DNA of 64,000 nt from Pelomonas sp. BJYL3 (GCF_027257975.1 NZ_JANZKX010000003.1:793296-857295), one strand, 5' to 3'; shown: positions 35,128-44,028, numbered from the stretch's first letter. The notes: generated from the letters alone by a model not told the origin. Numbers and translations: made by a program.

Positions 35128-35157
35128 CCTTGCGAAACTCATTCAAGAAAATCGATC

Positions 35158-36063
35158 ATGAAGCTGGACCTGGAGGCCCTTGCCGCGCTGGACGCCGTGG
35201 TCCGCAACGGCAGCTATGCACAGGCTGCGGAGCACCTGCACAAGGTCACCTCGGCCGTCAGCTACCAGGTCAAGAAGCTGGAGGAGCAGCTGCGCCTGCC
35301 CCTGCTGGACCGCAGCGGCTACCGCGTGCGCCTGACCCCGCAGGGCGAGGCCGTGCTCAACGAGGGCCGGCGCCTGCTGCAGCACGCCCATCAGCTGGAG
35401 GCGCTCGCCCAGCAGCTGGCCTCGGGCTGGGAGCCGCGCCTGCTGGTGGTGGTCGACGGCATCCTGCCTCAGGCGGACACCCTGCAGGCGCTCAAGCAGC
35501 TGGCCGAAGAGGGCATCCCCACGCGGATCCAGCTCAAGATCGAGTTCCTGCACGGCGTGCAGTACCGCTTCGACAAGGACCACGCCGACCTGATGCTGGT
35601 CAAGGAATACGAGCCCAATGCCCAGTGCCGGGCGCTGGCCTTGCCGGAGGTGGAATGCGTGCTGTGCGTCGCGCCGGAGCACGCCCTGGCCCGCCTGGGG
35701 CGGCCCGCCACGCTGGCCGAGCTGCAGGCCCATGTGGAGCTCAGCGTGCAGGACAGCAGTGAACGCGGCGATGATCGGCACATGTTTGGCGGTGAACGCG
35801 TCTTCTATCTTTCCGGCTTCATGGCCAAGCGCCAGGCGCTGCTGATGGGCATGGGCTTCGGCTGGATCCCCCGCTACCTGGCCGACGAGCCCCTGGCCAG
35901 CGGAGCGCTGCAGGAGCTGGCCTACGAGGGCGGCTCGCGCTACCGCTTCACGCCCTGGCTGGTGCAGCGCCTGGACCGCCCGCTGGGCCGGGCCGGCCAG
36001 CGCCTGGTCGAGCTGCTGGCGCCCTCGGCACAGCCGGCCGTGCCCGGAGGCGCGCATGCCTGA
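35158..36063 (+). CDS. LysR-family regulator, probable hpd regulator
   Basis: A 301-residue LysR protein with the ArgP/IciA-like start MKLDLEALAALDAVVRNGSY and recognition region KVTSAVSYQVKKLEEQLRLP; the effector domain follows from about residue 88. The motif MGFGWIPRYLADE near the end resembles ArgP-type regulators. It is divergent from hpd, and a LysR box lies in the shared 114-bp gap, so control of tyrosine catabolism is likely. Start 35158 is chosen at the HTH boundary. Its end overlaps the next membrane-protein gene by 8 bp. Confidence 0.88.
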   Translation: MKLDLEALAALDAVVRNGSYAQAAEHLHKVTSAVSYQVKKLEEQLRLPLLDRSGYRVRLTPQGEAVLNEGRRLLQHAHQLEALAQQLASGWEPRLLVVVDGILPQADTLQALKQLAEEGIPTRIQLKIEFLHGVQYRFDKDHADLMLVKEYEPNAQCRALALPEVECVLCVAPEHALARLGRPATLAELQAHVELSVQDSSERGDDRHMFGGERVFYLSGFMAKRQALLMGMGFGWIPRYLADEPLASGALQELAYEGGSRYRFTPWLVQRLDRPLGRAGQRLVELLAPSAQPAVPGGAHA

Positions 36064-36649
36064 GTTCAGCCTGCTGCTGCTGGCGGGCGGCGTCTTCGTG
36101 CTCAATGCCATGCCGGCCTTCGCCCCGCCCACCTGGATGCTGCTCGCCTTCTACGCCCTGCAGCAACCTGGCACTGCGCCGCTGGCCATCGCGGGCGTGG
36201 CGGCCGTCGCGGCCACCGGCGGGCGGCTGATGCTGGCCCGTTCCGCCCAGCGCATCAGCGCCAGCCGCTGGATGCGCCCCGCCATGCGCGCCAACATGCA
36301 CGAGGTGGCCGACGCCATCAAGGGCCACGAGCGAGCCAGCACCCTGGCCTTCCTGGCCTTCGCCATCAGCCCCCTGCCCTCCAACGTGCTGTTCCTGGCC
36401 TACGGCCTGGCCCGGGCGCCGCTGCGGCTGCTGGCCTGGCCCTTCTTCGTGGGGCGCTTCATCAGCTACACGGTCGCCGTGATCGGCGGTGCCTATGCCG
36501 GGCGCCAGCTGGAGCTGCAGCTCAGCGGCCTGGCCGGTGGCATCTACTTCGTCGTCAGCCAGTGCCTGCTGCTGGCGGGCGTCTGGCTCTTCACCCGCAT
36601 CAACTGGCGCCAGGCCCTGCGCAGCCGCTGGCTGCGGTGGTGGCACTGA
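36056..36649 (+). CDS. Multi-spanning membrane protein (DedA/VTT-like)
   Basis: A 197-residue inner-membrane protein with about five hydrophobic stretches. The segment LAFLAFAISPLPSNVLFLAYGLA followed by a helix with FFVGRFISYTV recalls the core of DedA/SNARE-associated (VTT) proteins, where a re-entrant helix carries the Gly/Pro motif. It overlaps the LysR gene by 8 bp, which suggests co-expression, but no link to tyrosine catabolism is obvious. Family placement is tentative. Confidence 0.7.
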   Translation: MPEFSLLLLAGGVFVLNAMPAFAPPTWMLLAFYALQQPGTAPLAIAGVAAVAATGGRLMLARSAQRISASRWMRPAMRANMHEVADAIKGHERASTLAFLAFAISPLPSNVLFLAYGLARAPLRLLAWPFFVGRFISYTVAVIGGAYAGRQLELQLSGLAGGIYFVVSQCLLLAGVWLFTRINWRQALRSRWLRWWH

Positions 36650-36655
36650 GGCGGC

Positions 36656-37240
36656 TCAGGCCGCGCGCTGCCCCAGCCGGCGCAGCTTCTCCTGCTGGGC
36701 CTGCACCTGCGCGGGCTTGAGCTGGCCGACCATGCCGACGAGGGTCTCGTGGATGGGCGCGATGCCCACGAAGCCCAGGATGTTGCGCTCCAGGGACTTG
36801 AGGCTGTGCGCCCGGAAGTAGTAGCGGTAGACCAGGGCCGGCATGCCCATGGTCACCAGCACGCGGGCCGAGCGCCCCTGCAGGCCCTTGCGGCCGAAGG
36901 GGTTGCCGCCCTCGGCCTTGAAGGCGAAGCCCGGCCGCGCCACCTGCTCCAGAAAGCCCTTCAGCAGGGCCGGCATCTCGCCCAGCCACAAGGGAAAGAC
37001 GATCAGCAGGTGCTGCGCCCAGGCGATGTCCTCCTGCGCCTGGCGCAGGCCTGGCGGCAGCGTGCCCTGCTCCCAGTCCTGCTGGGAACGCAGCAGAGGG
37101 AATTCCAGGCGGGCCACGTCCACCTGGCGCAGCTCGTGGCCGGCCTCGCGGGCGCCGGCGGCATAGGACTCGGCCAGCGCATGGCAGAGATGCGGTGCAT
37201 CGGCATCAGGATGACCTTGCAGGATCAGGATGCGTGTCAT
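36656..37240 (-). CDS. NAD(P)H-quinone reductase, Flavodoxin_2 family
   Basis: A 194-residue flavodoxin-fold protein. It begins MTRILILQGHPDADAPHLCH (FMN loop) and contains LLIVFPLWLGEMPALLKGFL, the quinone/flavin-site motif of KefF/MdaB-type reductases, and the region GRSARVLVTMGMPA. Cytosolic two-electron reduction of quinones is the family role. It is convergent with the membrane protein gene (6 bp between stops). It is only distantly related to the other Flavodoxin_2 protein at 1802-2377. Confidence 0.85.
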   Translation of the reverse strand: MTRILILQGHPDADAPHLCHALAESYAAGAREAGHELRQVDVARLEFPLLRSQQDWEQGTLPPGLRQAQEDIAWAQHLLIVFPLWLGEMPALLKGFLEQVARPGFAFKAEGGNPFGRKGLQGRSARVLVTMGMPALVYRYYFRAHSLKSLERNILGFVGIAPIHETLVGMVGQLKPAQVQAQQEKLRRLGQRAA

Positions 37241-37306
37241 GGAGGGCTCCGTGCGGGCGGGAGTCCTCATCTTGTTGGCAGCCGGGTCGCCGCGCCTTGA
37301 CCTGGC

Positions 37307-38590
37307 TCACGGCAGTACCGGATGCCCCAGGCCGCGGTTCATGGCGTTGAGCAGGGCGCCGTTGTCCTGGCTCCATTCCCACGCGAAGAGCCCGGCCAGG
37401 CCCTGCTCGCGCACGAACTGCCCCTTGGCCAGCACGGCGCGCGGATCGTCATAGCCCATCCACAGCTGCAGGCGCGGCTGGTAGAGGGCATAGGCCTGGG
37501 TGAGGGGATCGAACAGCACCTGGTAGCCATGCCGCGGCCGACCCTGCTCATCGAAATAACGCCGCGAAAGCGCAGCCCAACCCATGGAACCGTCCCCTCC
37601 CGGGAAGGCGCCCGTCTTGCCGGCCCCGTGCCGCGGCTCGCGGACGCCGCTGAAGCCGCGCCCGTACATCGCCACACCGGCCACCAGCTTGGCCCGGGGC
37701 ACGCCCGCCTCGACCAGGTTCTGCACCGACTGCGCCAGGCTGTCGTCCGACTGCGGCGCCGAGCCGCGCAGCGCGCTGTGGTGCCCCACGCGCTCGGACC
37801 AGCCGCCGTGGTAGTCGTAGCTCATCATGAAGACCAGGTCCAGGGCGGGCGCCGCGCGGCGGTAGTCGATGCGTCGCGTGATCTGCTGGATGGGATTGAC
37901 GGCCACGGTCAGCTGGTAGAGCCGGCCGGTCTCAGCCGTCAGGCGGTCCAGGCCCGCGCGCAGGTCCTGCATGAGATCGGCAAAGCCCTGGCCGTCCGCC
38001 GGGCTGCCCAGGGCGACACCGTTGGCGCTGCCATTGCCGCCGGGGTGTTCCCAGTCGATGTCGATGCCGTCGAAGGCCGGATGCTCGCGCAGGAACTGCA
38101 GGGCGGAGGCCACGAAGACGGCGCGCCGCGGCGCCTCGTTGGCGAAGTGGAAGAAGGGATCCGAGCCCCCCCAGCCGCCCACGGAGGCCAGCACCTTCAG
38201 CTGGGGCGCACGCGACTTCAGCGCGGCAAAGGCGGCATCGAAGCGGGCATCGACGGCGCTCCAGCCCAAAGAATGCTCAGCCCGGCCCTCGCACTTGGGC
38301 GCGTCCTTGAGCAGTTGCCCAGGGCCGCAGGCGCGCAGGAAGGCGTAGAGCACATGCGTCAGGCTGCCCGCGGGCAGGGCGGCCACTCGGCTGGGGGGCT
38401 CCCAGTTGGCCACATAGAGGCCCAGCACCTTGCCGCTGGTCGGCTCGAAGTCCAGCGCGCCGGGCGTGAACAGGCCTGCGGGCGGCGGCGGCGCAGGCTG
38501 CGGGTCGGCCCAGGCCGAGGCGACGAGACCCGCCACCAGCAGCAGGCACAGGCTGCGGCACAGGCGGCGGGGCCGGAGGGACTTGAGCAT
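37307..38590 (-). CDS. Secreted GH18 chitinase-like glycosidase
   Basis: A 427-residue exported glycoside hydrolase family 18 protein. The signal peptide (LCRSLCLLLVAGLVASAWA) is followed by a TIM barrel with LKVLASVGGWGGSDPF, the catalytic FDGIDIDWEHPGG (DxxDxDxE intact), MMSYDYHGGW and the C-terminal LAGLFAWEWSQDNG. Such enzymes cleave chitin or chito-oligosaccharides, or peptidoglycan-like GlcNAc polymers, by substrate-assisted catalysis. No chitin-binding module is seen. ATG 38590 is preceded by AGGA. The stop is 66 bp from the start of the reductase gene on the same strand. Confidence 0.93.
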   Translation of the reverse strand: MLKSLRPRRLCRSLCLLLVAGLVASAWADPQPAPPPPAGLFTPGALDFEPTSGKVLGLYVANWEPPSRVAALPAGSLTHVLYAFLRACGPGQLLKDAPKCEGRAEHSLGWSAVDARFDAAFAALKSRAPQLKVLASVGGWGGSDPFFHFANEAPRRAVFVASALQFLREHPAFDGIDIDWEHPGGNGSANGVALGSPADGQGFADLMQDLRAGLDRLTAETGRLYQLTVAVNPIQQITRRIDYRRAAPALDLVFMMSYDYHGGWSERVGHHSALRGSAPQSDDSLAQSVQNLVEAGVPRAKLVAGVAMYGRGFSGVREPRHGAGKTGAFPGGDGSMGWAALSRRYFDEQGRPRHGYQVLFDPLTQAYALYQPRLQLWMGYDDPRAVLAKGQFVREQGLAGLFAWEWSQDNGALLNAMNRGLGHPVLP

Positions 38591-38675
38591 GGCGATCCTT
38601 TCACGCAAGAGCTCGCAGCCTAGCGCAAATTAGATGCCACTTGAATACCAATTAACCGGAACCAGGGCCCCGGGC

Positions 38676-39389
38676 TCAGGGCGCCACCTGAATGCGGACC
38701 TGCAGCTCGCGGCTGCTCACAGCCTCGGCGTCACGGGTGCTGAAGGTGCCGCGCTCGCTGCGCCGCAGCTGGCCCCCCGTGCGGGCCACGGTCACCCACT
38801 CGTCCAGCGGGACCAGGGCCGTGGACTCCAGCTCGGTGCGCACCGGCGGTTGGCCGGCGCCGGACTCGCTGGGGGTCAGGTCTTGCGTCCGCAAGGTGAC
38901 CCGCACCGGCTCGCGGCCGCCCGGCCAATGGGGCTCCAGGCTGAAGCCGCGCACCTGCTCGACATAGCCCTGACGCAGCTGGGCTCGGCCCGCGTCCCGG
39001 GCCGGCGCCTGTCCCGTCGAGCCCGGGGAGACCGGCACGCTCATGTCCAGCCACTGCAGGGGCGTGAGCTCGGCCAGCTGCACCGAGGCGCGAAAGCCGT
39101 TGAGCACGGTCAGGCGCTGCAGCAGCTGGCCTTGCGCGGACTGCTGCTCGGTACTCAGCACGACAGCGCCACGAGGCGACACCGAACCGCCGGTGCCCAC
39201 CACCACCGCGCCGTCACGCACGCCGGCGATGGCCGCCTGGCTCACGCGGCTGTCCACCCAGCGCAGCTCCACCCACAGATTGACGCGCGGCTCGGCCGCC
39301 TGGGCGGGCAGCACCACGGCCAGGTTCAGGGCCAGGTTCAGGACCAGAGAGGCGAACAGGCTCAGCAGCGCACGGCGAGAGGCATCCAT
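38676..39389 (-). CDS. Secreted protein of unknown function
   Basis: A 237-residue protein with a clear signal peptide (long hydrophobic stretch LFASLVLNLALNLAVVLPAQ, cleavage after AQA). The mature part is beta-rich and opens PRVNLWVELRWVDSRVSQAA, with a glycine/serine turn GTGGSVSPRGAVVLS; this vaguely recalls the repeated N-domains of secretin-like proteins, but I cannot assign it. The dispersed 14-bp word lies antisense in it at 38873-38886 (encoding TQDLTP). It is 85 bp upstream of the chitinase gene start on the same strand. Confidence 0.75.
   Translation of the reverse strand: MDASRRALLSLFASLVLNLALNLAVVLPAQAAEPRVNLWVELRWVDSRVSQAAIAGVRDGAVVVGTGGSVSPRGAVVLSTEQQSAQGQLLQRLTVLNGFRASVQLAELTPLQWLDMSVPVSPGSTGQAPARDAGRAQLRQGYVEQVRGFSLEPHWPGGREPVRVTLRTQDLTPSESGAGQPPVRTELESTALVPLDEWVTVARTGGQLRRSERGTFSTRDAEAVSSRELQVRIQVAP
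38873..38886 (+). repeat. Dispersed 14-bp word, copy 5
   Basis: GGGTCAGGTCTTGC, antisense within the secreted-protein gene, whose own strand reads QDLTP. Confidence 0.9.
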
Positions 39390-39429
39390 GGCCTGAGCAT
39401 ACGCCGCGGCCCGGGCCGCGAGCCCGGGA

Positions 39430-40344
39430 TCAGCCGCTGGTCGCGGGCTTGTTTCCCGCCTTCGCCCAGGGCCGCAGGGGCCACAGCAGGTTCAGCGCCA
39501 GACCGCTGAGCACCAGGGCCGCCGCCGTGAGCTTCCAGCCCGGCAGCGGCTCGTGCAGGTACCAGGCCGCCGTACTCATGCCGAAGACCGGCACCAGCAG
39601 GGCCATGGGCACGATCTGCGAGGCCGCATGGCGCGACAGCAGCCAGCTCCACACGCCATAGCCGAAGAGCGTGTTGGCAAAGGCCTGCCAGGCCACCGCC
39701 CCCCAGGCGCCCCAGCCGGCCTGGCTGAGCCCTTCGCCGATGCGGGCCGGCCCCTCGAAGACCAAGGACATCAGCAGCAGGGGCGGCGCCGCGAAGACGC
39801 TGCTCCAGACCACATAGGCCAGCATGTTCACCCGCCCGGCCTTCTTGCCGACGATATTGCCGCTGGCCCAGCTGAAGGCCGCCAGCAGGACCATGCAAAG
39901 GCCCGGCACCGTGGTGCTGCCGTCAGTATGGCTGGCGATGACGGCCAGGCCGCAGGCCGCCAGGCCCAGCGCCAGCCACTGGAAGCCCCGCACCGGCTCG
40001 TGGGTGATGCGCATGGCCAGCAGCAGGGTGAAGAAGACCTGGGTCTGGATCACCAGCGAGGCCAGCCCCGGCGAGATCTGCGAGCCCATGGCCAGGTAGA
40101 GCAGCCCGAACTGCCCCACGCCCACCAGCGCCCCATAGGCCGCCAGATTGCGCCAGGGCACGTCCGGCCGGGGCAGGAAGAAGATGGCCGGGAGCACCGC
40201 CATCGAGAAGCGCAGGGTGGCAAAGAGCAGCGGCGGGAAGGCGTTGAGCCCCAGCCGGATCACCACGAAATTGCTGCCCCAGATGGCCACCACGGCCAGG
40301 GCCAGCAGGAAATGCCGCAGGGGAAGGCTGCCGGAGCTGCTCAA
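39430..40344 (-). CDS. EamA-family (DMT) transporter, TTG start
   Basis: A 304-residue drug/metabolite-type transporter with ten hydrophobic helices in two EamA repeats (first LLALAVVAIWGSNFVVIRLG, second from VPGLCMVLLAAFSWASGNIV). YLAMGSQISPGLASLVIQTQ and the repeat-2 end match the EamA/RhaT family; likely an exporter of amino acids or metabolites. No ATG is available between the first helix and the upstream low-complexity stretch. TTG at 40344, with GAGG 7-8 bp before it and eight codons before the first helix, is the best start. Confidence 0.85.
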   Translation of the reverse strand: MSSSGSLPLRHFLLALAVVAIWGSNFVVIRLGLNAFPPLLFATLRFSMAVLPAIFFLPRPDVPWRNLAAYGALVGVGQFGLLYLAMGSQISPGLASLVIQTQVFFTLLLAMRITHEPVRGFQWLALGLAACGLAVIASHTDGSTTVPGLCMVLLAAFSWASGNIVGKKAGRVNMLAYVVWSSVFAAPPLLLMSLVFEGPARIGEGLSQAGWGAWGAVAWQAFANTLFGYGVWSWLLSRHAASQIVPMALLVPVFGMSTAAWYLHEPLPGWKLTAAALVLSGLALNLLWPLRPWAKAGNKPATSG

Positions 40345-40581
40345 GATGCGCCTCGCGAGATCAGGTACGGAAGAGGCGCAGCCTAGCAGGCCCGGGCCCG
40401 CGGCGCCGGGCGATGGACATGCGTACCGCCCGCCTGGCGCTGTTGCAGGCATGCGATTCACCCCCATCGGAGGGACGGCCGCCGCGCGGCGGCTGGGCAC
40501 AATCGCTGCCCGCGCGCCGTGACGGCCGCGCTGCACCAACGCCACGCTCGCCTTTGAGCGCCTGGCCTCAACGGAAGTCCC

Positions 40582-41772
40582 ATGAAAGAACTCGTCTACC
40601 CCAAGGAACGCATCCTGGGTCTCATCACCCTCGTGCTGGGAGTCCTCGTCTGGCTGGCGCTCATCGTCGGCACCTACGGCACCGCCCTGATCGGCCTGCT
40701 GCTGGCCTTCCTGGCCTATGTCTTCGCGCAGTCGGCGCTGATCTCCTACATCAAGGGCAATGGCGTCGAGCTGACGGCCAACCAGTTTCCCGACCTCTGG
40801 GAGCAGTTCGAGGACTGCTGCCGCCGCCTGGACATCGCTCAGCTCCCGCGCGCCTATGTGCTCAACGGCGACGGCATGCTCAACGCCTTTGCCACGCGAT
40901 TCCTGGGCACCCAGTACGTCGTGCTGCTGAGCGGGACGCTGGAGGCCATGGCTCAGCACGAGGACGGCGTGCGCTTCTACCTGGGTCACGAGCTGGGACA
41001 CTTGCGCATGAAGCACCTGCAGGGTCAGGTCTTGCGCTGGCCGGTGCTGTGGCTGCCCCTGCTGGGCGCGGCCTATTCGCGGGCCCGCGAGTACACCTGT
41101 GACCGCCACGGTGCCGCCTGCTGCAACACCCCTGAGGGCGCGGCCCGGGCCCTGGCCGCGCTGGCCGCCGGTTCGCAGCGCTGGCGCGACCTGGACCTGC
41201 CGAGCTACCTCCGCCAGCTGCGCGAGACCCGCGGCTTCTGGATGTCCTTCCATGAGCTCTGCGCGGCCTACCCCTGGCACACCAAGCGCGTCGCCCGCGT
41301 GCTGCCGGAGGCCAAGGTGCCGTCCCGCAACCCGCTGGCCTATCTGCTGGCCGTCTTCGTGCCCTATGCCGGCCGCCTGGGTGCCGGCTTCGGCCTGCTG
41401 ATGATGGTCTACATCATCGGCGTGCTGGCGGCCATCGCGCTGCCCAAGTACCAGGAGTACCAGCTCGTGGCCAAGGCCGCCACAGCGCTGACGGACAGCG
41501 CGCAGGCCCGCCAGGCGCTGTCCGCCTTCTATCAGGCGCAGGAGACGGTGCCCGACTCCCTCGATGAAGTCGGCATTGGCAGCACGCTGCCCTCCGGCGC
41601 CCAGCTGAGCCTCAACAGTGAGAACATGACCCTGTCCATCGCCCTGGGCAAATCCACGCTGAACCTGCTGCCCCAGGTGCAGGAGGACGGCAGCCTGCTG
41701 TGGGTCTGCGAGATCCAGGGCGAGGTCCAGCCGAAGAAGCTGCCGATGAATTGCGAGCAGGGCATCCGCTGA
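40582..41772 (+). CDS. M48 metallopeptidase fused to a type IV pilin-like segment
   Basis: A 396-residue membrane protein. Residues 10-60 hold two hydrophobic helices; 65-260 are an M48 (HtpX/Oma1-like) zinc peptidase with HELGH at about 136-140, and the third ligand Glu in SRAREYTCDRHGA. From about residue 270 it changes to GLLMMVYIIGVLAAIALPKYQEYQ, near-identical in pattern to the N-terminal helix of type IV pilins, followed by a pilin-like small domain with two Cys (VWCVCEIQG-type end, CEQ). The prepilin leader Gly-Phe/Glu5 context is absent, so processing is doubtful. The dispersed word is in frame at 41022-41035 (GQVL). A terminator follows at 41813. Confidence 0.85.
   Translation: MKELVYPKERILGLITLVLGVLVWLALIVGTYGTALIGLLLAFLAYVFAQSALISYIKGNGVELTANQFPDLWEQFEDCCRRLDIAQLPRAYVLNGDGMLNAFATRFLGTQYVVLLSGTLEAMAQHEDGVRFYLGHELGHLRMKHLQGQVLRWPVLWLPLLGAAYSRAREYTCDRHGAACCNTPEGAARALAALAAGSQRWRDLDLPSYLRQLRETRGFWMSFHELCAAYPWHTKRVARVLPEAKVPSRNPLAYLLAVFVPYAGRLGAGFGLLMMVYIIGVLAAIALPKYQEYQLVAKAATALTDSAQARQALSAFYQAQETVPDSLDEVGIGSTLPSGAQLSLNSENMTLSIALGKSTLNLLPQVQEDGSLLWVCEIQGEVQPKKLPMNCEQGIR
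41022..41035 (+). repeat. Dispersed 14-bp word, copy 6
   Basis: GGGTCAGGTCTTGC, inside the M48-pilin gene, sense strand, read as GQVL. Confidence 0.9.
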
Positions 41773-41812
41773 TCCCACCGCACCAACAGCGCACCAGCAG
41801 CGCACCAACAGC

Positions 41813-41837
41813 AAAGGGGGCCTCGGCCCCCTTTTTG
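41813..41837 (+). terminator. Rho-independent terminator after the M48-pilin gene
   Basis: AAAGGGGGCC / GGCCCCCTTT form a perfect 10-bp stem with a two-base TC centre, followed by a T run (CTTTTTG). It lies 41 bp after the stop at 41772. The A-rich left side means it could also stop transcription of rlmJ coming from the other strand. Confidence 0.9.
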
Positions 41838-41877
41838 CATGCCTGGCGGACCGCCGGAGCAGCCCGGTGGCAGGGCC

Positions 41878-42732
41878 TCAGCTCGCCCGCTGCTCCAGCA
41901 CGAAGTTCGCGCCGTCGTACTGGCCCAGGTGCTCGACCAGGTAAGGCAGGCACTCCTGCAGCTCGTCGTGCAGGGTGAAGGGCGGGTTGGCCACGAACAT
42001 GCCGCTGCCCAGCATGCCGAAGCCACGTTCGTCGGGCTGGGCGACGGTCAGGCGCACATGCAACCAGCCCTTCTTGGCGGCGGCATCAGCCGCGGCCTTG
42101 AGGCGCGTGGCCAGCTGGGCCGACTCCAGGGTCTGCAGCTGGGGGTACCAGATCATGTAGACGCCGTCGGCAAAGCGCTGCAGGCCCTCGCGCAGGGCGG
42201 TCAGCACCTTGCCGTAGTCGGTCTTGATCTCGTAGGGCGGATCCATCAGCACGGCCCCCCGACGCGAGGGCGGCGGCAGCTCGCCCTTGAGCGAGGCGAA
42301 GCCGTCGGTGTCGGCGACCTGGGTGTTGGGCCGTGATTCGAGGTAGCTGGCCAGGATGCGGTGGTCGGTGGGGTGCAGCTCGTAGACCCGCAGGCGGTCG
42401 GCCTCGCGCATCAACAGATTGGCGACGGCCGGGGAGCCCGGGTACTGGCGCAGCTGGCCGTCCGGGTTGAAGTCCTTGACCAGCTGGACGTAGGCCGCCA
42501 GGGGCTCGGGCAGGTCCTTGCGGTCCCAGAGGCGGGCGATGCCGCTGCCGTACTCGGCGTTCTTCTGCGCGTAGCGACCCTCGACGGAATAGCCACCGGC
42601 CCCGGCGTGGGTGTCGACCAGGGTGTAGGGCTTGTCCTTTTCGCCCAGGTAGCGCAGGACGCGGGCCAGCACCAGGTGTTTGAGAACGTCGGCATGGTTG
42701 CCGGCATGAAAGGCGTGTCGATAGGCGAGCAT
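41878..42732 (-). CDS. rlmJ: 23S rRNA (adenine2030-N6)-methyltransferase
   Basis: A 284-residue RlmJ, the SAM-dependent enzyme methylating A2030 of 23S rRNA. Family opening MLAYRHAFHAGNHADVLKH, SAM-binding VDTHAGAGGYSVEG, and the catalytic N6-MTase motif MDPPYEIKTDY (DPPY), plus WLHVRLTVAQPDERGFGMLGSG. Older annotations call it a competence (ComJ/YhiR) protein that helps bacteria use DNA as a nutrient. Standard length. Divergent from the Old Yellow Enzyme gene. Confidence 0.95.
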   Translation of the reverse strand: MLAYRHAFHAGNHADVLKHLVLARVLRYLGEKDKPYTLVDTHAGAGGYSVEGRYAQKNAEYGSGIARLWDRKDLPEPLAAYVQLVKDFNPDGQLRQYPGSPAVANLLMREADRLRVYELHPTDHRILASYLESRPNTQVADTDGFASLKGELPPPSRRGAVLMDPPYEIKTDYGKVLTALREGLQRFADGVYMIWYPQLQTLESAQLATRLKAAADAAAKKGWLHVRLTVAQPDERGFGMLGSGMFVANPPFTLHDELQECLPYLVEHLGQYDGANFVLEQRAS

Positions 42733-42943
42733 GTGCGCACTGTAGCAAGCGGCCGCCGCGCCACCTAGGGCCATCACTCCCAACGGAGCGCCCTAGCACA
42801 GCGGCGGCGGCGCTGCAGTGCGCCTGCCCAAGCCCGGGCCGCCACGGGCGCTGTCGCCAGCGTGGCAGGCGGCGGGCCGCCACATTGGCTACGCTTGCGG
42901 CACTTTCCTCGTTCCTGCGGCCTGCCGCCGCACCAGAAGTCCC

Positions 42944-44017
42944 ATGCCCAATCTCTTCGACCCTCTCCGCGCCGGCGACCTCGAGCTCGCCAACCGCATC
43001 GTCATGGCCCCGCTCACGCGCAGCCGCTCCGTGGGCCTGAAGCCCGGCCCGCTGGCCGTCGAGTACTACCGCCAGCGCGCCAATGCCGGCCTCATCATCA
43101 CCGAAGGCGCCCAGGTCAGCCCCGAGGGCCAGGGCTATCTGGACACCCCGGGCATCCACAGCCCCGAGCAGGTCGAGGCCTGGAGGAAGGTCACCGACGC
43201 CGTGCATGCCGAAGGCGGCAAGATCGCCGTGCAGCTGTGGCACGTGGGTCGGATCTCGCATGCGGACTTCCAGCCCGGCGGCGGCGCGCCGGTGTCCTCC
43301 ACGGCCCGGCCCATCCAGGCCAAGACCTTCACCGCCCGCGGCCTGGAGCCCGTGACCCCGGCCCGTGCGCTGCGCACCGAGGAGATCCCCGGCGTGGTGG
43401 CCCAGTTCGCGCATGCCGCACGCTGCGCCATGGAGGCCGGCTTCGATGCGGTGGAGGTGCATGGGGCCAACGGCTATCTGATCGACCAGTTCCTGCGCGA
43501 CAGCATCAATGACCGCACGGACGCCTATGGCGGCTCCATCGAGAACCGCGCCCGCTTCCTCGTGGAGGTCATGACCGCAGTGAGCCAGGCCATAGGCGGC
43601 GGCCGCACCGGCCTGCGTCTGAGCCCGGTCACGCCGGTCAACGACGCCGGCCAGGACAGCCAGGCCCAGGCACTCTTCAACCATGCCGTCGAGCAGCTGG
43701 CGCCGCTGAACCTGGCCTTCCTGCATGTGATCGAGGGCATGACGGGCGGTGCCCGAGACATCGCCCCCTTCGACTTCGCCGCCCTGCACCAGCGCTTCAA
43801 GGGCGCCTGGATGGTCAACAACGGCTACAGCCGTGAGATGGCGCTGAAGGTGGTCGCCGAGGGGCAGGCCGACCTGGTCGCCTTCGGCCGGGACTTCATC
43901 AGCAACCCGGATCTGGTGCGCCGCCTGCGCCTGAACGCGGAGCTGGCCAAGCCCGACCGCAGCACCTTCTACGGCGGCGGCGCGAAGGGCTACACCGACT
44001 ACCCGGCCCTGGCCTGA
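42944..44017 (+). CDS. Old Yellow Enzyme family alkene reductase
   Basis: A 357-residue FMN-dependent ene-reductase (NemA/OYE class). It opens NLFDPLRAGDLELANRIVMA, then PLTRSRS, QLWHVGRISHADFQPGG, VEVHGANGYLIDQFLRD, the NDRTDAYGGSIENRARF stretch, and FGRDFISNPDLVRRL at the phosphate site. Such enzymes use NAD(P)H to reduce activated C=C bonds, nitro-esters or quinones. Start 42944 matches the family start. Two hairpins separate it from the convergent MOSC gene. Confidence 0.94.
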   Translation: MPNLFDPLRAGDLELANRIVMAPLTRSRSVGLKPGPLAVEYYRQRANAGLIITEGAQVSPEGQGYLDTPGIHSPEQVEAWRKVTDAVHAEGGKIAVQLWHVGRISHADFQPGGGAPVSSTARPIQAKTFTARGLEPVTPARALRTEEIPGVVAQFAHAARCAMEAGFDAVEVHGANGYLIDQFLRDSINDRTDAYGGSIENRARFLVEVMTAVSQAIGGGRTGLRLSPVTPVNDAGQDSQAQALFNHAVEQLAPLNLAFLHVIEGMTGGARDIAPFDFAALHQRFKGAWMVNNGYSREMALKVVAEGQADLVAFGRDFISNPDLVRRLRLNAELAKPDRSTFYGGGAKGYTDYPALA

Positions 44018-44028
44018 ACCGCTCCGAG

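Noticed and set aside
41773..41812. GCACCAACAGC/GCACCAGCAGC direct repeats before the terminator
   Set aside because: Only two or three imperfect short units; no spacer regularity, so no CRISPR or regulatory claim.
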